A stretch of DNA of 64,000 bases from Cucumis sativus (GCF_000004075.3 NC_026658.2:18650075-18714074), one strand, 5' to 3'. Positions 34,675 to 48,985 are shown, counted from the first letter of the stretch. Notes: a model not told the origin generated them from the letters alone. Made by a program: numbers and translations.

Positions 34675-36090
34675 ATGACATCTCAAGGAAACACTTTCAA
34701 AGCTCTAAGCGACATCGGCAAGCGTCCAAATACTCGCAGCCGCTCACGAAAAACTCAATCATTTGAGGATATGTCATCCTTTAAGGACGTAAAGAATATT
34801 TGAAAACAAATGTCCAACCCATAAAAAGGTGGAATCGTAATCAAGGAAAATCTTGTGATTGACGAACACAACTCGCCCTCTGAACGTTCAAATGAGAAGA
34901 TGCCACATTCAAATATAATGTCAGTTATAGTGACTGGCGTGGATACAAACGAAGACAGAATGACAAAGCTTGAAAAGAAGGTTAACATGCTCATGAACGT
35001 CGTTGATGAAAGGGATGACGAGATTGCATTGCTGAAGAATCATATCAAGAGTTGTGACGCTGCTAAATCAAGTCACACACATACCATCAAGAATACTGAC
35101 AAAGAGAAGGAAGTTATGTAAGAAAGTCAACCACAAAATTCAACCTCAATTGCATCACTGTCTGTTCAGCAGTTAGAGGAGATGATTGCAAACTCCATCA
35201 AAGCTCAATATGGTGGATCTGCTCAAACTTTCTCTTTCTATTCCAAGCTATATAAAAAAAAAGATCGACAATCTGAGAATGCCAAACGAGTACCAGCCAT
35301 CCAAGTTCTAACACAGTTTGATGGAAAAGGCAACCCAAAACAACATGTTGCTCATTTCATCGAAACATGCAAAACTGCTAGTACGCAAGGAGATTTCTTG
35401 GTACGTAAAACAGTTCGTTCAAACTCTCAAAGAAAATGCCTTCAACTTTAGAGGGACTTTCTCAAGCACTTCTACAGCACCCAACGTATCGTCAACATGA
35501 TGGAGTTGACAAACACCAAACAACGAAACGGGGAGCCAGTCATCGACTACATAAATCGATGGAGAGCTCTAAGCCTGGATTGTAAAGATAAGCTCACAGA
35601 ACTGCATGCAGTGCAGATGTGCACCCAAGGCATGTATTGGAAACTTCTCTATATTTTGCAGGAAATAAAACCACACATGTTTGAAGAGTTGGCAACTCTT
35701 GTCCATGATATGGGACTGAGTATCGTCAATAGAGGAACAAAAGATTTCTTAGTTTAAAAAATGAGGAGTGACAAAAATAAAATTGATGACACTAAAAAGA
35801 TCGCATATAGTGTCATAAAAGAGTTTGTGGTTGTTCATTCAACTCCTTTGAAATCTTTCTCTAAAAGGAAAGAAATAAAATTAAAGAAAAGTATGGTGGC
35901 GATGAAAAGCAACGCCTAACTCTTAGAAAAAGACAAGAAAAAGTTTATTCATTTTCTGACTATAATGTTGCAGACATGTTAGAGCATCTGTTAGAGAAGC
36001 AACTCGTTCAACTACCAGAATGAAAACGATCAGAACAAGCAAGAAAAGTAGATGATCATAAATATTGTAAGTACCATCGGATCATTAGTT
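34675..36090 (+). pseudogene. Ty3/gypsy gag pseudogene
   Basis: Starts MTSQGNTFKALSD. It reads through a basic segment, a coiled-coil-like block (DRMTKLEKKVNMLMN, near 34960-35010) and a capsid-like region (FDGKGNPKQHVAHFIETC near 35320-35370; PVIDYINRWRALSLDC near 35537-35585). At least two stops (near 34801 and 35119) and frameshifts (near 35400-35450 and after 35757) inactivate it. The layout matches, from memory, melon and cucumber gypsy gag proteins. Protease, RT and integrase are missing. Confidence 0.82.
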
Positions 36091-36329
36091 ACCATATCGA
36101 AATTACAACTTCATGAGTTTACTTTTAAAAAACGTTTTCAGAGACGAACATTCTCGGTTGGTCGTTTATGCTTTAGCAGAAAATCTTGTTATATGTATTC
36201 TGATGCCATTTAAAATATTTTTTGATTAAGGGCTAGGATTCCGTACTTGTAAATTGTTGGAACTTGATTGGAAATGTACGAATATTATAAATTGTATTAT
36301 AGCGTATATATATTAAAGTGTCGGCTATT

Positions 36330-36966
36330 TTTTTCTATATGGGTGTCAATATTATAAATTCAAAATTGTCATTGTCGGGTACATTATTGTCATTCAAATG
36401 GTTCGTGTAATGGCGGAGTGGCAAAGAGAACAGGAAAAATTTGTAGTAATCGAGTAATTTGCAACAGGAAAAACATGTCGTAATATATGAATTTGTGACA
36501 GTTATTAATTGTTGTGAATACCAAAACAATGACAGTTTTTTTTACAAAATTAATTGTCACGATTGCCCTATCTTTGACAGAAAGAAAATGTCGTCAATAG
36601 CAAAATAATGACATTTCTTTCAAAAAAAACTGTCGCGATTGATATATCCGTGACATTTAAAACATGTCACAATAAACGAATTCGCGACATTTATTTAACT
36701 TTTGCGACATTTATTTAACTGTCATTAATACATAAATGATGATAGTTATTTTTTGTCGTAAAATAAAATATTACAGTTATTTGATGTCGTAGAATGCTAA
36801 CTAACGATATTTATTTTATGTCATGAAATAAGTTATTGTGACAGTTTTTGAAAACTGTCATGGAAGGACTTTCCATGACTCCCTCTTCTATGACTGAAAA
36901 TAATTGTCATGGATTTTGTTCGTGACAGTAAATAACTATCGTCGTAGACCATTTTTCTTGTAGTGT
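36330..36966 (-). mobile_element. CACTA transposon end
   Basis: The complement of 36953-36966 is CACTACAAGAAAAA, the classic CACTA terminus. Inside it, short motifs such as TGTCACG, GTGACAG and TTTTGTCGT recur in both orientations at 36480-36900, as subterminal repeats do. No opposite terminus was seen; the element appears truncated on the left, next to the gag pseudogene. Confidence 0.65.
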
Positions 36967-37220
36967 CACTTGATTGTCTATTTAATTGAATATCTAAAAT
37001 ATACCTAATATACCCACTCTTTCATATGTGTTATTGAATATATACAATACTAAACTCGAAATTTCTAACTAGATTATGTTCGAGAATATTTGTATTTGTC
37101 GGCCGTTGAATGTCTTCTTCTTCACCTCCGAACTCTCTAAAATTTCAAAGTAAAAATTGTAATCCACGTTGGAATAAGTAGACGACCGTTTTCGTAAAAG
37201 GAAAGCATGAAAGGTTTTCC

Positions 37221-37390
37221 ACTTCATTCCAAAACTGCATCTCATGATATTTTTTCATTTAGATATTTGTTATAAATCAATTAAATAATAGAAATTGGTA
37301 TTAAATTAATTTGGGTCTCACTTCTTTCCATTCACGATTTTTTCAATTTAGATATTTGTTATAAATCAATTAAATAATAGAAATGGGTAC
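37221..37390. repeat. 90-bp tandem duplication
   Basis: tttagatatttgttataaat and the following aattaaataatagaaat occur at about 37258 and again at about 37348, with similar preceding cttc.ttcca sequence. Two copies, period 90. Confidence 0.75.
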
Positions 37391-38135
37391 ATTTGTGTAA
37401 TATACTGGCCCATTTAGGACTTTTGTGAAATTTATTGGTATATTGGATCCTTCGTGTAATATGATGTAGCAACTTAGGCTATATAAGTTAAAGACCCAAA
37501 AAATATTTACAATAAAATTTCAAGTAACATTATAATAAGGGGTGAGTGGAAATATAGCAAATTACTACAAATTAATTAAGGATATAACAAATTTTTAAAA
37601 GATGAAAATACCCCAAAATACACTTTACTTATTGTCTTCCATCTTCCACTTTCTTCTTTTTCTTCATATTCCTATTTTCTTTAAAGATTTTATTTTTCTC
37701 CACAATTTTCTCATTCTCCACAATTTTCTCAATTTTTCATCTTCACCGTTTTCTCCATTCTCCATCTTCACCGTCTTTTTCTCCCTTTTCCATCTTCACC
37801 ATTGTTTCTTCTCCACCTTGTTTGTGATTTTCTCCTATTTTAAGATCATTTATTCTCTTCGTGATTTTCTTTCATCCCACTTTGATATTTTTTTTAATGT
37901 GATTCTTCCCAAAAATTTTACTTCATCCAATTTTTACAATTTGATTTAATTTCATCACTTTAGGTTGATTTTGTTCAATTCAATTGATTTTACTAGTATT
38001 TTTATATTTAAAAATGTGTGGGAATAGAGGTAGTATTACACTCATAACATTGATTAATCATAATTCTGAATCGTTGCAATATATATATATACAGTTTATC
38101 ATCCTAGTGTTACACTCATAGCATTATAGAAGATA
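37391..38135. other. CT-rich and AT-rich non-coding stretch
   Basis: 37620-37850 is a pyrimidine-rich block with repeated ttctccatcttcaccg-like units. Its long open frame is low-complexity and not coding. The rest is AT-rich. Confidence 0.5.
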
Positions 38136-38295
38136 GAGTCTATCACTGATTGACTAATATTAGTAATGACCTAAGATACGAGTCTATTATTGATAGACTA
38201 CTATTAGTGATGGACTAGGATACAGATCTATCATTGATAGACTACTGTCAATGATGGACTATGATACATATCTATTATTGATATACTACTATCAG
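38136..38295. repeat. ~45-bp minisatellite with palindromic cores
   Basis: Roughly 3.5 imperfect units start at about 38141, 38182, 38227 and 38270. Each carries tCTATcAtTGATAGact followed by an actattagtgatggacta-like half. The core matches that of the MITE at 16.1 kb. Confidence 0.75.
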
Positions 38296-39878
38296 AAGAC
38301 AAGTTTGCAAGGAAGAAGTCTGCACTACAGATTTTGGTGATAAGATGCATCTGCCAAACAAAAAGCACACATAACAAAACAAAATCAATAATGTTCTAAA
38401 ACTCAAGGTAATATCAAGCCAATCTTGGTCGAGAATATCGTGAATAACAATGAAACTCGAGCCACATTACATTAAAAGTCCATGAGATTCGAGTTTTACA
38501 TGCATTCTGTGATGTATCTTGAGTTAATCTCAATCGAAATCGACACCAAGAACCTTACAGAATGCAATGGATCTCGTGACTGATTCAACAAATCTACATG
38601 AACCCAGATTGATGAAATTGCTGAAAATTTTCTAACGAAACCACTTGCATTAACTTAAAACCGTATACCAAACACAACTCCAACAGCCTCGGATGTCCAC
38701 AAATAACCTATTCGCTACATATTTCACAAATAACCTTAAATTCTAAACTTAAAACAAAGCCCTAAATTATCAAATAATTCAAAGTAAATTACCTCTACAA
38801 ATTAAAGCTTCGGATACATTTCGTAAGGTTTGCTACGCAAAAGCAGCCAATCTTAAGATCAAAACGTTAAAACTCAGGAGGAATGAGATGTTTATTTGAT
38901 GAAAGTGAATATCAAACATTCGAAAAAACAAAGGTATTTTGGTAATTTAAACATATTCTTCATTTTGAATTTTAAAAACAAAATATCATATCTCATGATC
39001 GATTCCAATTGAGATGGTTCGAAAAAACAAAAAGTGTAAGCTTTTAAAAAGTGCGCTACTTTTGAAATGTCAAAAACCTAAACTGCTTCGTTTTTATCAT
39101 TTTCTCAATATACATAAATTTTAAAAATATGATGACCGGTAGACCTTCATTTTTTCTCTAAAAGAAATTATTCAATAAAAAAAGGAAAGAAGCTCCTTTA
39201 ACAAAATTCTAAATTCTTGAAAGTTATAAATCAATTAAAAAGAAGTTTCAGTGTAACCAAAACAACAAACCATTTTGCTATGTCTTGTGAGTAGCAAAAG
39301 AAAGAAAGAAAGAAATACAAAAAAAATGACTTAGGAACCACTCAACTTTTCAAGTCCAAATAAACAACCCAACTTCAATAGTGGATTTCGTTAGAAATTC
39401 AAATTTTTTTTCAAATAACTTCATCTTTTTGTCATATAATTTTTACATTTATGGAAAAAACTTCATCTTCCCTATACCAATTAACTTCACCTTCAAACCT
39501 ATACACCACAAATACAAACTTCAACAAATTAAATGGAGAACTTTGTTTTACAAGCCTACGCTCCAAACACCCACCAAAAACCCTTCAATTTTTTCCATTA
39601 AGATAGAAGTTTTTTTACGAATACTTCAGGATACTCAAATTTTCATTTTTCATGTTAATGTAAAATGCTCCCATTCTCCAAAGTGGAGAAATCCCATGAA
39701 AGGAAACAGTAAATAGTGACCAGTGACCAATAATCAACGCAGGGTGATGATATAAAAACTAAGTTTACATAAACATTCAAATCTCTCAACTTTCAAATTC
39801 TGCAGGTGAAAAGGATGGGAAAAAGAGGAAGGAAAAAGAAAATTTCAGTACTCCACATAAAAGAGAGCTCAGCTCTTA
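38296..39878. other. Intergenic, NACA copy 1 downstream flank
   Basis: No gene recognised. The last ~100 bases before 39879 are probably the NACA copy 1 3' UTR, with similar sequence next to copy 2 (43230-43352). Confidence 0.5.
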
Positions 39879-41979
39879 TTAATTTGTAAGTTCCATAATG
39901 GCAGACACAATATCACCCTCCGCTGCTTTGAGTGCTTTCACGGCTCTTGGTCTAGATACCCCAGCCTGAGTCATCACCAGTTCAATGTCCTTGGGTTCAA
40001 CCCCGGTCTCATCAACAACTTCGTCATCTTGAGCTACGGTTGATGGCTCAGGCTTTGATGTCAAATTACTCAAATTAGGAGCCTTGAACTGCTCTGCAGC
40101 CTGGGTCTGTAGCTGGGAGCTCAAATCTTCAATCTTTGCTTCCCCGAAAACAATGTAGGTGTCTGAGGTGGGACTTTTGAAGACATCTGGTTTTGAAATG
40201 ACAAAAAGAATCTGCAGAGAAAATGCCATAGATATTAGATAGAATCAATTAAGAAATATCACATTTGGGATGTTGAAAAAAACCAACATTTTTGCTCTTC
40301 TTCACTGTGACACGGCTCACACCAGGAATAGGCTTCATTCCAAGCTTTAACATTGCTTTACGACTCTTTTTCTCACTTCTACTTTGCTTAGACCTACCAC
40401 TGGCCTCTCCATGTCCTGCCACAAGAAACTCCCATCTCACAACATATACCAACCAAGTAAGACATGTGCGACACACAAACACAAAACTGAGAAAGCTTGA
40501 GGCAACATTCCAAATTAAATGGAAACAAACACAAAGTATCTGCATTCACTAGATAGAATTTACTCAACATTTCTCTGCCAATAAAAACTTGAACTTATTT
40601 TTAAAAGTTATAATAAAAGTGCACACACACATACATATAATAATACCCTGCACCACAGCACATGGGGAATGAATAAGATAATAACATAATGAATCCAACA
40701 ACTACAATCATTTGTCACTTAAGAAACCATCCCTGTGAACAAAATCCAGAAGCAAGCAAAAACTAAACTCTTGAATCTCCTTGCATTCTACTTATAGCAA
40801 AATTAACCAAATGAATTGACATGATTTGGAAAATCCTATAATGCATAACCATATGAACAATATAAGAAAAATTAAGAAACTTAACCAAAATAAGTAGAAA
40901 CGAAAAAATCAATTTTTTAATTTATCACTTCAACTCTTTTTTCGGAGTCCGGCCACGAGGTCTGATAAGTATGAACCATAGTTCTAATATTTGTTCTAAT
41001 ATTTTGGAAGAGTTAATAAGGAAACCTTTACACAAGGTTTTGATAGAAATGTTTATTAGAGGGATATTACGGGTATTTAGTAAAAGGAAGTTTGGATATA
41101 GATGCATTGAGTAGGGGAAAAAGGAAGAAAGGAAGAAAGGAAGAAAGACGAATAGAATATTTTGGCGAGGATTAGGGCTTGAGAGTGATTTCAAGAGATT
41201 GGAAGAATCAATCATCTCAAGTATTTGTTACCGTTTATATTACAATATATTTGGGTTGTATCAAGTTTGTTGTTCAAATGTTCAGTTACCTTCAACATCA
41301 TCCTCATCCTTGTCATCATCTTCGTCATCATCCTCATCGTCGTCATCATCCTCAATTACAGGTTCATCAGCCTGCAAAAACATTAGAAGAAAGTCGGCAC
41401 AGAATTATTAAAATGTAGTTTTAGGGTGGAAAATACAGGGAGTTCTTATTTTATACCTAGGGAATGGACATAGAATATCTATAACTGAATGTTACACAAA
41501 ATGCAATCTAAAACACTGAACCCCATATTCCATTTCTTAATTAATGACCGAACTTGCATTATTAATTCTAAAACGCTGAAATTTCAATTATTTTCAACTC
41601 CAAATGGCTTCAAACAACTAATTGGCAACAAAGGAATTAAACACCAAAAGAAAATCTCCTCCAAAAAAATAACTTAAAAGTTAAAATTAAGCTCACTAAT
41701 TCAAGTAAAAGAATTTAGAAATAACAAAACATTTCAATCAAAGAAGTAAACAACCCAAGTGAGAAAATATGTAATTGCAGCTGATTTCAAACTCAAACTA
41801 CCACGAGTGAGTATGAGTACCACGTCTTGTGTAAAGGAAAGAATCTAAAAGTGAGTCGGTTGTGAGAAATATTTGAGTTATAGGAAGGAAAAGATATGAA
41901 AGAGAGAGTGTGAGATTACATTAATCTTTTGCTCTTCAAGCTGAGCGGCGAGAAGCTCTTCCTTGGTCTGAGCAGTCAT
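39879..41979 (-). CDS. NACA: Nascent polypeptide-associated complex alpha subunit, copy 1
   Basis: Cytosolic ribosome-bound chaperone subunit that pairs with NAC-beta (BTF3) and contacts emerging nascent chains. Exons: 41979-41920, 41371-41290, 40415-40288 and 40211-39879. The sum is 603 nt, giving 200 residues, all in frame. Order: start [10 protein letters not shown]; an acidic Asp/Glu run (about 23-46, all of exon 2); a basic stretch ([20 protein letters not shown]) leading into the NAC domain (about 58-127, [20 protein letters not shown]); and a C-terminal UBA domain (about 165-200, ending [10 protein letters not shown]). The intron 3 donor is the weaker GTTGGT. A near-identical copy 2 lies 1.4 kb upstream in the same orientation. 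The copies differ at few residues, for example AQDDEVVDE here against VQDDEEVDE. Confidence 0.95.
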
Positions 41980-42070
41980 GGCGTTAGAGATGAGTAGAAG
42001 AAAACTCACAAAGATTATTCTAACGTTTGATGAAACCCTAAAAACCCGATTAGCTTCGCCTATTTATACC
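41980..42070 (-). promoter_or_regulatory. NACA copy 1 core promoter: TATA box and telo-box
   Basis: A minus-strand TATAAATA lies at plus 42061-42068, about 80 bp upstream of the ATG. A telo-box (AAACCCTA on the plus strand, 42033-42040) lies between. Telo-boxes are known from promoters of plant translation genes. Copy 2 has the same arrangement. Confidence 0.7.
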
Positions 42071-43352
42071 ACCCCACTTCGGGTCTGGATCCCGGTTCCC
42101 TCTCCTTTTACTATTTTGGTTTTTATTTTTTACTTTTTTTTCTTCTAAAATGTAAATGGTAAATGTTAAAACTCTTTAAAATATTTTGAAAGTATATCAA
42201 AATTTAAAATTCAATTCAGGATAAGTATTGATCGATATTGATAGATTTCTATCGGTATCTAGTATTTATATATTTAAAAATGTACGTTATTTTTATAAAA
42301 AATTTTAGTAAAGTTAGAGTTAAAAAACATACCTTGAATTGAACTGAATTGAGGATGAAAAGATGTGATGATAAATTCTAATGTTAAATTTGAAAACGTA
42401 TATAAAAAAGATTTTATTGGAATAATTTTTAATATTACATTTGCAAGAGGATTTAAGTTTCAAATGCAATTGGATGAAATTAAAAATTAAAGAAAAGAAT
42501 TGATATGACCTGACAATTTACGAGTATGTAGATAATTTCTTGATTGATTTCAACATGCTCCACAGGGAGGCGGTGACTTGGAAAATGGAGATAAATGCAC
42601 AGTGATATATAGTATTTAAGTTAGAGATAAGATAAAGTGCCTGATCCATGGTTTCTAGTTGTTCTTGACGAAAGCAACTAAACATGAACCATGTGATTTC
42701 TCGGTCTTGGTCGAGGTGACCAATTGAACAAGTGTTTGCTATCAACATCTTTACGAACATTTCATTTTTATTTTCAAATGACAAATTAGGGTTATTTCAT
42801 AATACTCAAAATTTGGTATCATAAGGTAGATAAAAGAACAAGCCCAACCATACCCACACACGCCCACCCGCTACGAGCAAAGCCCAACTCCATCACAATT
42901 CCTGCTGCAACGCCCACAAAAACACCCCACTTACCTACTTGTTCATGCTGCCAAGAACAAGAACCACACCCCAGGTTTGCGCCTACGTGCACAACAAAAT
43001 CCCTTATCAATTAACTACGGTTGACCCGACCAAAGATACTCACTGGATAGTCGCATTACGTACCATATTATCAATTTCCCTCGACGATAAAATAACAGGG
43101 AAAAGCCATCATCCTCAACAAAACAACTGATAAAGTCAAAACCATAATCTCATAAGACACATTAATATTAGAACCACCGCAAGCTTTAAAATTGTGGCTA
43201 ATAATCAGCACAATGAAATATAAAAACTAATACGAAAGTTTACAAAAGAACCATTCAATCTCTCAACTTCAAATTCAGGTAAAAACATATGGGAAAGCAA
43301 GGCAAAAAGATTCCAACACTCCCTATTAAAAACATCCTCCTGATACTTCTTA
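42071..43352. other. Spacer between NACA copies
   Basis: AT-rich, then a GC-richer stretch at 42840-43070. No gene recognised; the open frames here have no familiar motif. Confidence 0.5.
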
Positions 43353-45215
<1,863 letters not shown>

Positions 45216-45310
45216 GGCGTTAGAGAAGAGTAGAAGAAAATTCACAAAGATTGATTCTGATGACACAAGTAACCCTAAAAACCCGATTAGCTTCGCTTAT
45301 TTATACTACC
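45216..45310 (-). promoter_or_regulatory. NACA copy 2 core promoter: TATA box and telo-box-like motif
   Basis: TATAAATA on the minus strand at plus 45298-45305. AACCCTAAAAACCC at 45271-45284. Same layout as copy 1, so the duplication included the promoter. Confidence 0.65.
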
Positions 45311-46364
45311 TCCACTCGGGTCCGGGTCCGGGTTCCATTTCGATTAACCATTTTGCCAAGTTTTCTTTCTTAATCCTATTTTTAAAAAATGTCTTTTTAT
45401 AAATCTCATATTTGGATTTCTATTATTAGGATTCTAACTCTTTCATAGAATGATAAGGTGAGTTGAGATAAAGTAAGGATCGTCTAGCGAACAAGTATTT
45501 AATTAAATTATTTTAGTGTTCTCTTCAATACTATAATGAATATGACAATCTAATCGTAGTGTTTAGAAAAATATCCATAGAGATTCTATAATTTTGAATT
45601 ATATCAAAGATCAAACATTTAAAATCTCACTATTCAAAGGATTTAAACTATTTTCAACTTATTAAAAATTTGTTTTTACAAATCTAATATCAATCCAAAC
45701 ATAAAGGGAAATGATTAAATTCTTATAAAAAGTATTAAATAAGACTTGTACTATGTGTGTGCGGTAGATTTTGTAATTTCAAATTTGGTGAGAATGGATG
45801 TCAAGTTGTTCACCTTTCATTCACATTCATTCCAAATTTCTATATCTAACTTTGTGATATTAAAGAAAAAATGTACATTATATTCTAACTTAAACAACAA
45901 TAATTTAGTATACAAATTATTTGTGGAGATAGCATGTAAAATTTACTAATAGGGCCAACCAAAAAAAAAAACATGATAATATTAACATTAATATGAATTA
46001 TTTATTTATCCATTCCATCTTTAGTATACTGAAAGAAAGCATGTAAAACGAGAAGTTAGTTATTATAGATTTGATTGTTATAATTGCGTTGTAGTAGGTT
46101 GTTTTCGGAGTGTAAATTATTTCAATTTGAATTATAATAATGTGCTTGAAGTCAAATTTATTTTAGTTTGAGAAAAAAATAATAAATATATAAGTAACAA
46201 ATAGAAAAATAAATAATGTAAAATAGTAAATAATAAATAGAATAATAAATGAGAAATTTTGAAATAATGTTAATTATAGTTAGAAACTTTTAAATAATAT
46301 TTGTTGTAGCATAGTGTGGTTACTATAGTCATAAAATGTATTTGTCTCAAACAATTTCAAAGAA
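45311..46364. other. AT-rich intergenic region
   Basis: Nothing recognised. Confidence 0.5.
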
Positions 46365-46440
46365 TGAAATTTTGAATCTTCGACCGAAGATTCAACAAAA
46401 TAAGCATATATTAGTAACCGCTAAACTATCGTACATGTTG
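46365..46440 (-). mobile_element. Decayed tRNA-derived SINE-like head
   Basis: Minus-strand TAGTTTAGCGGTTA resembles box A (around 46413-46426). GGTCGAAGATTC resembles box B (around 46373-46384). No clear tail. Confidence 0.3.
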
Positions 46441-46768
46441 ATCTTATTATTATATTTGTTTTACTTTCAATCATAAAAAGAAAAAATCAATAATGAAACA
46501 TAAAAACAACACGACTCAATATTTTCTTTCCCTTTTTATTTTTATCAATTTTATTGGGAAATTATCAAAAATGGGATAATTTTCAAAGTTATAAAGAGTT
46601 TTGGGATGGAATTTAAAGAAGATGGGTTTTAGGACAAATTAACTAGGAAAAGTGTATATTGCCCTTGTGTTAAAAAAAAACCTACAAACAAACTTTTTAC
46701 TATTCTTCTCCTTTTCCTCCCTCATTTTTGGCATTCTCCTTCTCCCCCACTCTCTTCTACTGAGCAAA

Positions 46769-47009
46769 ATGCAACGACTTCAGCTTTCTCCTTTCTTAGT
46801 GGCCGTTGTCGTCTCCTTCACCATTGTCGATTGTTCAAGCCTCCGTGGTGGTCAGTCCATGTGTGGCGTGCAAGATTATGCATCGAAGATGCGTAGAGAA
46901 ATGCGTATTGCCCCCCTATTTTCCTCCCTATGAGCCTCTCAAGTTCACCATTGCTCACCGCATCTTCGGCACTAGCAACATCATCAAATTGCTTTTGGTA
47001 CTTCCTTAA
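46769..47009 (+). pseudogene. Broken LBD (LOB-domain) gene, first-exon remnant, plus copy
   Basis: The frame ending at 47009 reads PCVACKIMHRRCVEKCVLPP and YFPPYEPLKFTIAHRIFG, then TSNIIKLLL. This is the LOB-domain zinc-finger-like block C-x2-C-x6-C-x3-C and the conserved stretch up to the usual first-intron position, with a GT (46998) right where LBD1-type genes splice. ATG 46769 is in another frame; relative to the minus copy at 50.2 kb there is one extra base near 46810. No second exon (rest of the LOB domain with its coiled coil) is visible downstream. LBD proteins are plant-specific transcription factors; this copy is almost surely inactive. Confidence 0.8.
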
Positions 47010-48124
47010 TCCCTAATTTTCTACTTCTCTCCTCCAAATTTCGGGTGTTATCCTCTTGTTTTTAGGTTTAGAAATTATGGAAATTGAAAATTGACCAAAT
47101 ACCATCAAATTAGTTTGAAAAATCTGATTGAGCAATTGATGTCATCTCTAGCTGGAATGACATTAGTACTGAAATTGATCAAACGAAATCCTAATAGATT
47201 CAACTCATTGTGGTAATTATCCTCGTCATATTGCGATTGCTTCTAAAACATGTTATTGTTATAATTTGCTTTCTTTTTTCCTTTCCCATAAAACATCTCC
47301 TGAAGAAACTCGGGTAGGATTAGAACTGTAGCGGACAAAAGAAGAATGGGTTCCAATTAATCCTCTTCTGGTATGTAATGTTCTTTTACAAATAGTTGTT
47401 GCCCAGGGTACCATGATTCAATGAATTTGATGTTAAAATTGACAAAGTTCAATTGTTTTTTTTTTGGTTAATGTTCTTCATTTTTGTCAGCTCTACCTTT
47501 TTTTAAGCACTACCTTTTTTTTAAGCAGGTAATGAGTTGGTGACTTCTCTTTTGCTTCCTATGATCTAAATTTCTTATTACATCTCCATTTATTAATTTT
47601 TTTCTTCAATTTTTTTTAATCATTGTTGGCATGTGAACAAGTTGGATTTGGACACAATATTTGCATTTCCCTTAGACCAAAGTGTGGAAATTGTAGTGTT
47701 AGTGACCTATGCTCATTTGCATTCAAGGAGTCTTCAACACCATCTCCCAAATGAAATGGTTCAAGTTCTACCAAAAAGTTGTGATCATCTTTCTGTATAA
47801 ATGAATACATTTACTTAGTCCTACATTTTCCCCAAGTTTTTGGTTTTCTATCTTTTTTATTTTGTTTTTGTTTTCTTTTTTGGCACTATAATGGTTTACT
47901 GATTTAGAGGGTTCATTATGATTTCTATCGCTAAGTGTTGAATAGATAGATAGGTGGATATTGAAGGATCTCAATTAGCCAATGTTGTGTAGAACGAACC
48001 TTGTTATTGATGTTATAATGTATTGATGTTCTTGGGGCGGATTTTACATTATACCATAATTTCATCATCGTCATTATTATTGACTAACTCTTCGTGAAAC
48101 TGTTTCATCATCGTCATTTTATGA
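47010..48124. other. Spacer between the LBD remnant and the tandem array
   Basis: AT- and T-rich, no gene seen. 46998-47050 still aligns with the sequence beside the minus LBD copy. Confidence 0.5.
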
Positions 48125-48985
48125 TTTTGTGCATGTTTATTAAGTTTATTAAGCCTTTATGTTTTATCTTGCACGCATCTCGCAACTATCGCACAGCTAT
48201 CTCGTACGTTTCAAACTTTCACTAAGAGTTTCACAATCAAATTACTACCCCTTCTAACTTATTTAGAGTGTTTTTGTGCATGTTTATTAAATTTATTAAG
48301 CCCTTATGTTTTATCTCGCACGCATCTTGCAACTATCTCGCACGTTTCAAATTTTCAATATGTTTTACAATCAAATTGCTACCCCTTCTAAGTTATTTAG
48401 AGTGATTTTGAGCATGTTTATAAGCCCTTATGTTTTATCTCGCACGTTTCAAACTTTCATTATGAGTTTCACAATCAAATTGCTACCCCATATAAGTCAT
48501 TTAGAGAGATTTTGTGCATGTTTATTAAACCCTTATATTTTATCTCGCACGCATCTCGCAGTATCTTGCACCTATCTCATAACTTGCAAAATTAAAATCT
48601 TATAGTGATTTAAACATGTTTTAGCAAGTTTGCATTTCTGAGTACTATTATAGGAACACTTGTTGAAGAGAAAGAATCACAAGGATATAATGAAATAATG
48701 TGCCTTATAATTTTATGCCATTGAAAGTATGAAAGAAAAACTAAAAATTATTTAGTCATTTAGAGTGATTCTAGGCATATTTAGTAAGTTTAATAGACAA
48801 TTATATTTTATCTCGCATCATCTCACACATTTCAAACTTTCACTATTACTTTCAAAATCAAATTATTAACCTTCCTAGGCCATCAAATTGTAAACCCTCC
48901 TAAGACATTATTAGAGTGATTCTATGCATATTTAGTAAGTTTATTAGGCTCTCATGTTTTATTTCGCACCAATCTCGCAAATGTT
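48125..48985. repeat. Degenerate tandem array, six units of about 100-150 bp
   Basis: Units recognisable by gtGCATGTTTATTAA or tAGGCATATTTAGTAA start at about 48129, 48276, 48409, 48513, 48772 and 48923. Each continues with atgttttatctcgcacgcat, then tctcgcacgtttcaaacttt, then a TTTAGAGtGATT-like join. Spacing is 147, 133, 104, 259 (with a ~100-bp insertion at about 48650-48750) and 151. Non-coding. Confidence 0.85.

Noticed and set aside
37602..37949. 115-codon plus-strand frame rich in Phe, Ser and Leu
   Set aside because: Low-complexity pyrimidine tract; no motif and no upstream gene structure.
41199..41411. Open frame rich in serine on the plus strand (and its NACA copy 2 counterpart at 44590)
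   Set aside because: It is the antisense of the Asp/Glu-rich NACA exon 2; GAT/GAA repeats read as Ser-rich on the other strand.
47240..47400. Possible second exon of the plus LBD remnant (cctgaagaaactcgg)
   Set aside because: Translation around it does not follow the conserved second half of the LOB domain and has stops.
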